From positions 1-64,000 of IMG/VR virus record IMGVR_UViG_3300042865_000182: a DNA stretch of 64,000 nt; one strand, given 5' to 3'. The first letter of the stretch is position 1. Each line of letters opens with the position of its first letter. Source of the DNA: a virus. The position numbers and the translations under genes are program-made. The notes beneath the pieces were generated by a model. It saw only the letters and a program-made list of their open reading frames with translations. It had not been told where the DNA came from and did no database searches. Of this stretch, positions 57,501 to 64,000 are shown in pieces.

Positions 57501-58158
57501 TAGCACAACCGGTTTAGGTAAAAGAATACTTGATGAGTTTATTAAATGGACTTCAAATCATGGTACTGCTGCAGATAAATTTGACATGGATGCCCAAAGA
57601 GTTGCTGTACAAAATATGGATCTTGGATCTATGACATTAATGTTACCTGAAAAATTCTTAAAATCAATTCTTAAAGATGAAGAAAAAAATCCTGATGGTT
57701 ATTTAGGAGAAACAGATTATGAAAATCTTACTAAATATGGTTTGTCAGTTATTGCACCAAATTCTAAATTTGATAATATAATGCATAATTCTATGACTAC
57801 TCCTCTTGCTGCTCATGTTAATTACAGAGGTGATTATACATATGAACATCCAACAGGACTTGGGACTTATAGAATTAGAAAAGGTGGTGAAAATGAACCT
57901 GAGTTCATTAGTGAACTTACATATAAAAGATATGATGGTTCTATAATTGGATCACCAATTACCAATTCAAGTGTAAATTTTGGTAGAAACTTAGAAGGAG
58001 ACATGGATGATGCAATTGGTGAATTAAATGATTGGGCATCATTTGGTATAAAACAAGTAATGCAACAACAACAAAATATTCAAATGCAAACTCCAGCAAA
58101 TGTAATTCAAAATCAACCAGCACAACAACAATCATTTAATTTTGGACAACCTGATTAA
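54535..58158 (+). CDS. Internal virion/ejection-type protein, 1207 aa
   Basis: It starts MGTYLQGVQSIIPSIQPHDT. It is mostly helical: LLQLKQNQYDSNYKQLNKMY is a typical opening of internal (cargo) proteins. It has long coiled-coil regions (EREAEMEYLRDAYGKMKKIT; SDPLLERELEKYQEAKKVND) and a Ser-rich linker (AAKASSSSSSGKSLSYQ). The end is Gln-rich (QQQQNIQMQTPANVIQ). There is no enzymatic motif. Its position among giant late genes fits crAss-like cargo proteins ejected with the DNA. Confidence 0.65.
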   Translation: MGTYLQGVQSIIPSIQPHDTGLNMVANLLQLKQNQYDSNYKQLNKMYGQFYYADLTRDDNIKRRDATVQQIDLDLKRIAGLDLSSEQNVQQAMQVFKPFYEDGALMKDMAWTKNFNNTYGAAEGLLKSDDEKARKQYWDDGIRELQYRREEFKNATPEEAMGAGNVVYTPYINVAEKTRELAKKAGLSFEKTSMSADGKWILKNKNGQLLVEPLSNLFEAELGRDPAVQAVYKTQAYVNRKDFARGEAGKFGGEREAEMEYLRDAYGKMKKITENRHADKQANAKVYDSQIADIQKQIKQRGSDPLLERELEKYQEAKKVNDEILGKLDEQLNQFNNAYSSSGNTSTGQFQNPYKDINQLRNVVDGNMANMLMNEDLMNAATTLAYTDAKEDFKENPYAVLDVKHAHQMSEINAAGSWRYQTEQLKAQSRLQAIQAKAYYDEFTYSGEKKAAKASSSSSSGKSLSYQDVATANLTIKNPDASEEDKKEARETIIKFEKQEQKEQEGSFKTKDRESATVLPGQNTLDLATKGGTTMFDAQGKPAMVALINMYKKQMAADLMTKQQFAQAMGLNSHVLNEGQLKSPAYQGKGEGGLPSYTEMHELATNPDKLLEKVNSKNGFEYIMTMTNMKKAPTVVTSPTKKIDPYLEADAKKRGYAIYTRDASGKTNLYKDYSPQNNAYSRNPEFNYLNTVISNGAKYINTNPKNTPVQEALDQGLGQKLVNANLITDNMQDYKNYRDKSKQAVIDHMYGKLEKDPEMIKNFGTPIFKNGKYTGTDMSRLREELENMYTYSGNLNTDYKPKTNYQLEAERERYVRNTPLSTGKSVLGVPDWRRTIYSQDKFAAAIEQAGEDAAGGGNYYNLKDIDKTEKDVSEGLSSKFATEFANSIRAIYKDEAMTKEGTAIDVTSNIPVPGFRQVSDGSGVGMLGLSTTVNLAANTDGTQAFYQFLNNWDNLKNNLDGLESVISFKGTTVTGFNSGKVDEDKKFADSTTGLGKRILDEFIKWTSNHGTAADKFDMDAQRVAVQNMDLGSMTLMLPEKFLKSILKDEEKNPDGYLGETDYENLTKYGLSVIAPNSKFDNIMHNSMTTPLAAHVNYRGDYTYEHPTGLGTYRIRKGGENEPEFISELTYKRYDGSIIGSPITNSSVNFGRNLEGDMDDAIGELNDWASFGIKQVMQQQQNIQMQTPANVIQNQPAQQQSFNFGQPD

Positions 58159-58166
58159 TAAAAGCT

Positions 58167-61100
58167 ATGCCAGAAAATATTCCTTTAAGTAATAGATTAT
58201 TATCCTCAGCAGGTATTAATCCATATGAGCAACAACAAAGTAATAAAGTTGAACCACCTCCATTTTTACAAAATGATATTAGTAAACAACTAAATGGAAA
58301 TGTACAAAAACCATTAACAGATGAAGAATATGTAGCAGAACGTGGTATGAAATGGTTGGGTAGAAGTTTGGGCAGACAAGATAGAAATGCTCAAATGACT
58401 CCTTATACATATAATGCAGGTGCAGGTAGTAATTCTTTTTATAAAACGTATCGTGCATTTGGTCAAAAAACATTTGATGAAGTTGGATTCAGTCCCTTTA
58501 AAAATAATGATGAAGCTTTTAATGCACAAACTAGTTTTTTAGATAGATTTTCAAGAACTATAGTACATGGTTTTGCACCATTATTTGCAAGAGGTTTTGT
58601 ATCTGGTCCTAAGAGTATGGCAAGAATGCTACAAGGAGATTTTGGAGATGATCCTGAAGATGCAAGAAAATATGCTGAAGCAGCTGCAATAGCACAAGAT
58701 ACTTCAGGAGGTGTTGGTGCTTTCTTTAATAATAGCCTAATGAATTTTGGTTATAGTGCAGCTATTATTACTGAAGCTATTGCAGAAGAACTTGCATTAA
58801 GTGCAATGGGTGGTATTGGTGGTGCAGCAAACTTGCCTAGATTTTTTGCTAAATTAGGTAAAGCTGCTAGTGGTGTTAAAGGATTTTCTACAGTAGTTGA
58901 TACAGCTGCTGGTTTAGGTAAGTCTATTAAATCACTTACAAATGTAAATAAAGCTAGAGAGTTTTTTAATGCTGCTAAAATTGAAGCGGGTCTTGAAACA
59001 AGATTAGGAAAGTTTGCTAACTTTTTTAATCCAGCAGAAAACTTACTAGAAACAGGACTTGATATTGCAAAAAATACAAAACAACTAAAAGGTTGGCAAA
59101 GATTTAATAATGCAACATTTAAAACTGCAGGAGCATTATATAGAGATGTCCGTAATATAAATATGGCATTATCTGAGGCAAGGCTTGAAGGTGGCTTTGC
59201 AAGAAATGATACATTTGATCAATTGTTTAATGATTATAGAAGTAAACATAATGGTCAACTTCCATCTGAAGAGATGAGAAATGCAATGATGAAAGAAGCC
59301 AATGAAGCTTCTAAACATTCACTTCTTGCAAATACACTACTTATTTATGCTAGTAATAAAATTACATTTGGCAATGTAGTTAATCCTAAATCAGGATTGT
59401 CTAGAGTGATATCTAAAAGAGTTGCTGAAGTTCAAAAAATGGCTGGTAGAACTACAATAAGAGAATTTACCAAAAGAACATTAGCTAGTGGTAAAGAATT
59501 ACTTACTCCAAAATTATCAACTGTAAAAGGTATTTGGGCTACAGCAAAAAAACAAGGTGTACAAAAAGCTGTTAAAGGTGTTATTGGTTACACTAAAGCT
59601 AACTTAATGGAAGGTGCACAAGAAGTGCTTCAAGAAGTTATTGCAGATACTGCTAAAAATTATCATTTACAAGCTTTCTATTCTCAACCTGTTGGTGAAT
59701 ATATGTATACTAAAGCTCAGCTTGATGCAATGAAAGAAAAAGGATTCTCAGGTATTTTAGGAGAAGCTTTTGAAAAACAACGGAGTTGGCAAGGACTTGA
59801 AACATTTGCATCAGGTTTTGTAATGGGTGCATTTGCATCACCATTAAACAGAGCCTTACCGTTTGCTCAAGAAAAATATATGCAAATCTTTAAAAATGAA
59901 CAGTATAAAGCAAATAAAGATATTATAGATAACTATGTAAATAGAATGACTAAATCTGTTAATGATACATTTGCTAAAAATCCTATTGAGTTTTATAATT
60001 CTAGAATTTTTGGTTTAGGTACTCAAACTGAATTAGCAAATGTAATTGATGGAGGTGATGCAAAGAGTTCTAGAGATGGTAAAGATGAAGCCACTATAAA
60101 AAGTATTACAGACTTAATTAAGATGGATAGTCTTAATATCTGGACAGATTACATGGAATCTTTAAAAGAATTAACTACTGAAGAGTATGCTGAAGCTGTT
60201 GGTATTTCTGTTGAAGAAGCACAAGGTCATACTGAAAAGTTAGATAAAGTAATTAATAGAGCTAAGGAGATAGAAAAAACATATAACCAATATAACAAAA
60301 AGTTTCCTAATCCTATTGATCTAAATGACTATGAAAAAGGAACTAAGGAATATGAAAAAGCTGAAATCTATCATACAGCTTGGGAAGAAGGTAAAAAGAA
60401 TGTAATTTTCTATCATGAGAATTATAAAGATACTTTAACAAGAATGCAAAGTATTTTTCAATCTATTGCAGAAGAAAAGTTACTTGGTAAGATAGACCCT
60501 AATAGAGTGCAAGCTTTATTTAAAGATGATAAATTAGCTGGTGAAATACAGATACTTGAGAGTGAGGTTGAAGGATTAAGAGGAATGACAGATCCTGTAT
60601 CTAAAAGAAAATTTAAGGAAACAGAAAGAACACTGGGTGTTTTAAAAGAGTATCAACAAGATTATGAAAACTTTATGGATCATTTCTTTGAATCAGGTAT
60701 GGTTGAAGAAGTAGATACAGAAGGTAAAGTTGTGAGAACTGAATTAGATAATCAAGTAATAAATAAATTAGAAAGCTCATTTAAGAGTTATATGAAAGCA
60801 CTTGCTAAGCAAAGTGATGATATAATATTAGATGATAGTATAGATGATGCTTTTGAAAAACTTATTGACTATTATAAATTAGGAAGAGAAGCAAATAAAC
60901 TTTCTGATACAGTAAATATGTTAAATAATCCAGAAGGATTCATGGATCATATTGAGAAAACATATGATTGGATGTATGAGATGTGGAATAACAGAGAAGA
61001 ATACATCCGAGACAACATAAATAAGCAGCTTGAAACACTTAAATTTAACCAGTTGTTAAATGACATGGCTGCAGTTGGTGTTTATGTTGACTTAAATGCA

Positions 61101-64000
61101 TTTGCAGAATTTAAAAATACAGGAGTAATACCTACTGAATTTTTTGATAATGTTAATAAAAGAGTAATTAAAAAAGGTAGTCCACTATATGAACAAGTAG
61201 CTAATAGATTTCAAGGTTTAGCAGTTATGCAACAAATACTTGAAGCTAATAAACCAACAAGTGAAAAACAAAAAGAAGAACTAGCTAGACTAGATGCAGA
61301 AGAAGCTGCTGCAATTGCAAGATTACCTAAAGTTTCTACTAAATTAGTTGTAAGAAATATAGATAATAAAGAAGATTTTAGCTTAAGAGTTGTAAATGAT
61401 CAATTATCTGAAGGTCAGAGTGTTGATGTTACTTATGAAGAAGATAGTGAACAAAAATCTGCTGTATTTTATAAAGATGCAAATGGTGTATTAAGATATG
61501 ATAATGAGCAAGGTGAGCCTGTTGATCTTAAGTTAAGTGTTAAATTTAATAGTGGACAAATTTTTGAAATACAAAATAGGCCAACAGATGAAGATGTTGC
61601 AGAAGTAAAAAAACAATATGATGCATTAAGAGCTGAGGCAGCAGAAAAGTTCATTGATGAAGGTATAAAACCATTTACAGCTGAAGATATAGCTGAGTTA
61701 GATGCAATAAATGCTGATACACCAGTAGAAGCAATGCCTGCTGATTTAAAACAACAACTTGTTGATGCTTATGATGATTACAGAGAAAGACCTGAGAATA
61801 AAAACATGTTTCCAGCATCTCTTACTGAAGAAGATTTACAAAATAAATTTGAAATATTTATTAAATCTGAACCAGAAGCATTAGAGATTATTGAGAAATA
61901 TGTAAAAGATAAAAAGTTAGAAGCTGCAACAACACCAGCAGGAGAAGTAATAGTTCCTAAAATTACTCTTCCTAATGGAGAAGTTATATCTGCAGATGAG
62001 GCAACTGATGCTATATTAGATGCAACACTACAAAGATATAGAATGCTGATTGCTGAGTTAAGTTCAAAAGGAGATGAAATGACAGATGATGAAAGAAAGA
62101 ACTTAGCTATCTATAAAAGCAAAGCCAACATACTTTCTGGATATATTGAAAACAAAAGGATTGGTGAGATGAGTCCTGAACTTAAAGCAGCCAAAGCTAA
62201 AATTGATTTGCTTTTAAAAGAACAAGATAAAATCAAGAAACTAAAAACAGGCTATGATGTAGAAGGAGAGATACTCAGAAGAGTAAGTAATGTAATTGAA
62301 GTTCTTAAAGATAAGAAATATGAGTATCCAAGAATGCAGGATATCAGAGTTATCTTTAATATGACAATTGGAGCTGGTGGAACAGTATCTGACTTCATGA
62401 CTCAATTAAAGAATGCCAAGCTTCCAGGATTTAGTGAAGATACATATGACGCACTTGAAGAAGATATAAAAGAGTTTATGACTCTTACCAGTATAACTGA
62501 TCAAGATGTACTTAAACTTCAACTTGAAGGACTAAAAGAAGATCTTAAAGTAGAAGAAGGTGAGTTTGGTAATCCGGAAAGAGCTCTTGAAATAAGAAAT
62601 CAGATAGCTATTCTTGAGAAACAAGTTAAACAAGAAGCTCCTACCACTAATCAAGCTGACATAGAAGCTAAGAGAGCTGAAGGAACTAATGTTAGAGGTA
62701 CTACTTATAAAGGAGAAACTACTGAAAAAGATGGATTAAAAGTTACTGAGTATTCTGAGTTTAGACCTGATGGAAAAAGAATTTCTAAAGGTGGTAGAAT
62801 AATGTTACCTGCAGAATTTATAGAAGAGTATAATATAACTGATCAAGATTATTTAGATAGTCTTGAAGGAGCTGCAGAAATAAGAGTATATCAAGTAAGA
62901 GTAGGAAAAGATGGTAAATCAAGTATAAGCATACAAGGAACTTTTCCAGAAGGAAATGTAGAAATGGAAGTTGGGGGTAAAGAATCAATTGCATCAACTA
63001 CAACTCCTGTTGCTGATATAGAAAAAAGAACTACAAAAATAATATCTTCAGAAACTGTAGAAAAAGGAAATAAAAAAGGAGAAACAAGAACAGTAACACA
63101 AACTAATTCTGTAGAAGATTTACAGGGTACAACAGTAAGTGTGACAGAGTATGAAGCAAAAGTTGGAGATACTACAGTTACTCTAGGAGGTAGGAAAATG
63201 ACTTTTAAAGAGTTTAAAGAAGAATTTCCACTAGATGAGGATTATGAAGAAATACTTGGAGATTGGCCAGATTTAAATGATGATACAATAATTACAGTAA
63301 GAAAAGTAAAAAGAACTCCGAGTAGTTCAAGGTTTAAAACTGTTGTAACTATTGTTAGCCCTGTATTAGGGGATAAAATGGATGTAATAATTAAACAAGA
63401 TGATGCTAAATATGATGCAGAACTAGATGCTTTAGAAGGACCTGCTAATCAAGCTGAGATAAATGCTAAGAAAGCTGAGTTAAATAAATTAAAAGAAACT
63501 AAAGAAAACCTATCACATCCATATGATAAATTAACAACTGCTGCAGAAAAAGCAAACTGGATTGAGAAAAATACTAGAGTAGTTAGAAGTGCTTTTAAAA
63601 CTGATGAAGAGTATATTAATTATTATGAAACTAATAGAAATAAATTTATTAATGCAATAGCTCAAGGAAAATCTAAAGTTGATGCAATGTTAGCAATAGA
63701 TTCAATTAATGTTGAGTACTACAGTAATCCTAAAAATGAAAAAGCATTAAATGAAGATTATGCTAATGTGTTGCGCAGTTATGCTGTTCCGTTAGCTTTA
63801 ACAAGTGAACAAAAAGCATATACTAGTACTGGTAAAATTGTTTCTTTATTAGATGGTGTTAATATTAAAATTGATGAATTAACTAAAGAAATAGCTGAAT
63901 TAGAAAAAGCAACTACTGCACCTGCTGTTGAAGCTTCTGTAAGTTATGAAGATCTAGTAGCTAAATCAAGAAGTGAGGTTGGTGTTATTGGACCTAACTT
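58167..64000 (+). CDS. Giant virion protein, N-terminal part only (more than 1944 codons)
   Basis: The frame is open from the ATG at 58167 (MPENIPLSNRLLSSAGINPY) to the window end with no stop. It has an N-terminal soluble domain, then Gly/Ala-rich hydrophobic helices (ALSAMGGIGGAANLPRFF) and long helical and coiled-coil regions. Late linkers repeat: NQADIEAKRAEGTNV near 62660 and NQAEINAKKAELNKL near 63450. There is no polymerase motif (DxDGD-like) in the visible part. It is probably an ejected internal virion protein; the C-terminal function lies outside. Confidence 0.75.
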   Translation, partial: MPENIPLSNRLLSSAGINPYEQQQSNKVEPPPFLQNDISKQLNGNVQKPLTDEEYVAERGMKWLGRSLGRQDRNAQMTPYTYNAGAGSNSFYKTYRAFGQKTFDEVGFSPFKNNDEAFNAQTSFLDRFSRTIVHGFAPLFARGFVSGPKSMARMLQGDFGDDPEDARKYAEAAAIAQDTSGGVGAFFNNSLMNFGYSAAIITEAIAEELALSAMGGIGGAANLPRFFAKLGKAASGVKGFSTVVDTAAGLGKSIKSLTNVNKAREFFNAAKIEAGLETRLGKFANFFNPAENLLETGLDIAKNTKQLKGWQRFNNATFKTAGALYRDVRNINMALSEARLEGGFARNDTFDQLFNDYRSKHNGQLPSEEMRNAMMKEANEASKHSLLANTLLIYASNKITFGNVVNPKSGLSRVISKRVAEVQKMAGRTTIREFTKRTLASGKELLTPKLSTVKGIWATAKKQGVQKAVKGVIGYTKANLMEGAQEVLQEVIADTAKNYHLQAFYSQPVGEYMYTKAQLDAMKEKGFSGILGEAFEKQRSWQGLETFASGFVMGAFASPLNRALPFAQEKYMQIFKNEQYKANKDIIDNYVNRMTKSVNDTFAKNPIEFYNSRIFGLGTQTELANVIDGGDAKSSRDGKDEATIKSITDLIKMDSLNIWTDYMESLKELTTEEYAEAVGISVEEAQGHTEKLDKVINRAKEIEKTYNQYNKKFPNPIDLNDYEKGTKEYEKAEIYHTAWEEGKKNVIFYHENYKDTLTRMQSIFQSIAEEKLLGKIDPNRVQALFKDDKLAGEIQILESEVEGLRGMTDPVSKRKFKETERTLGVLKEYQQDYENFMDHFFESGMVEEVDTEGKVVRTELDNQVINKLESSFKSYMKALAKQSDDIILDDSIDDAFEKLIDYYKLGREANKLSDTVNMLNNPEGFMDHIEKTYDWMYEMWNNREEYIRDNINKQLETLKFNQLLNDMAAVGVYVDLNAFAEFKNTGVIPTEFFDNVNKRVIKKGSPLYEQVANRFQGLAVMQQILEANKPTSEKQKEELARLDAEEAAAIARLPKVSTKLVVRNIDNKEDFSLRVVNDQLSEGQSVDVTYEEDSEQKSAVFYKDANGVLRYDNEQGEPVDLKLSVKFNSGQIFEIQNRPTDEDVAEVKKQYDALRAEAAEKFIDEGIKPFTAEDIAELDAINADTPVEAMPADLKQQLVDAYDDYRERPENKNMFPASLTEEDLQNKFEIFIKSEPEALEIIEKYVKDKKLEAATTPAGEVIVPKITLPNGEVISADEATDAILDATLQRYRMLIAELSSKGDEMTDDERKNLAIYKSKANILSGYIENKRIGEMSPELKAAKAKIDLLLKEQDKIKKLKTGYDVEGEILRRVSNVIEVLKDKKYEYPRMQDIRVIFNMTIGAGGTVSDFMTQLKNAKLPGFSEDTYDALEEDIKEFMTLTSITDQDVLKLQLEGLKEDLKVEEGEFGNPERALEIRNQIAILEKQVKQEAPTTNQADIEAKRAEGTNVRGTTYKGETTEKDGLKVTEYSEFRPDGKRISKGGRIMLPAEFIEEYNITDQDYLDSLEGAAEIRVYQVRVGKDGKSSISIQGTFPEGNVEMEVGGKESIASTTTPVADIEKRTTKIISSETVEKGNKKGETRTVTQTNSVEDLQGTTVSVTEYEAKVGDTTVTLGGRKMTFKEFKEEFPLDEDYEEILGDWPDLNDDTIITVRKVKRTPSSSRFKTVVTIVSPVLGDKMDVIIKQDDAKYDAELDALEGPANQAEINAKKAELNKLKETKENLSHPYDKLTTAAEKANWIEKNTRVVRSAFKTDEEYINYYETNRNKFINAIAQGKSKVDAMLAIDSINVEYYSNPKNEKALNEDYANVLRSYAVPLALTSEQKAYTSTGKIVSLLDGVNIKIDELTKEIAELEKATTAPAVEASVSYEDLVAKSRSEVGVIGPN

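Overview
The window is part of the genome of a tailed bacteriophage that very probably infects a Bacteroidota (Flavobacteriia-like) host. It is AT-rich, densely packed and mostly on the + strand. It carries a complete head and neck block: PD-(D/E)XK nuclease, large terminase, portal, scaffold-like protein, HK97-fold-type major capsid, connector proteins and a 1797-residue tail stabilisation-like protein. It also has IHF/HU-like proteins, an amidase endolysin and giant internal virion (cargo) proteins. Gene order and protein types fit crAss-like phages (Crassvirales) or a close relative. Host evidence: genes lack Shine-Dalgarno sites and often have A-rich ACCAACA leaders, there are TATATTTG promoter boxes of the Bacteroidota TAnnTTTG type, and the small lipoprotein and signal peptide are of Bacteroidota type. 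The family placement is inferred from remembered protein patterns, not from a search.

Layout. (1) 1-5.9 kb, minus strand: an early-type region of very small genes. From about 3.4 to 5.9 kb it is a train of single-gene cassettes. Each has a near-identical upstream element (core TACAGCTTTTTACTA on the minus strand) 14-31 bases before the ATG and a compact hairpin terminator. In six of them the stop codon lies in the terminator loop. Two cassettes carry micro-ORFs of 22 and 28 codons. Products include a secreted protein, a lipoprotein and small membrane proteins, as expected of host-takeover or exclusion genes. Two non-coding stretches (2.34-2.71 and 3.24-3.49 kb) hold structured RNA candidates. 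(2) 5.9-6.6 kb: the strand switch, with three ACCACATT direct repeats and a series of short promoter/terminator units that look like small RNAs. (3) 6.6-9.2 kb, plus strand: metalloprotease-like protein, GroES-like co-chaperonin, DUF3310 protein and a small membrane protein. (4) 9.3-13.7 kb: fibre and receptor-binding proteins. (5) 13.7-15.6 kb: lysis genes. (6) 15.7-27 kb: IHF-like protein, zinc-ribbon protein, nuclease, terminase, portal, scaffold and capsid. (7) 27-32 kb: a run of small, very basic proteins, then connector-like and ferritin-like proteins. (8) 32-39 kb: an abundant structural protein and Cys-rich fibre-like proteins. (9) 39.1-46.8 kb: IHF-like protein, neck proteins and tail stabilisation-like protein. 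(10) 46.8 kb to the end: five very large virion proteins. One contains a HAD-phosphatase-like domain and several carry repeated Gly-Gly motifs. The last gene runs off the window.

Transcription appears to use three classes of signal: the TACAGCTTTTTACTA element before early minus-strand genes, TATATTTG boxes before the 6.2-9.2 and 15.7 kb units, and a TATATTATAGTATATATTTA-like element before structural genes. An attractive but unproven idea is that the first class is read by a virion-packaged RNA polymerase, as described for crAss-like phage phi14:2. No polymerase gene is visible in this window.
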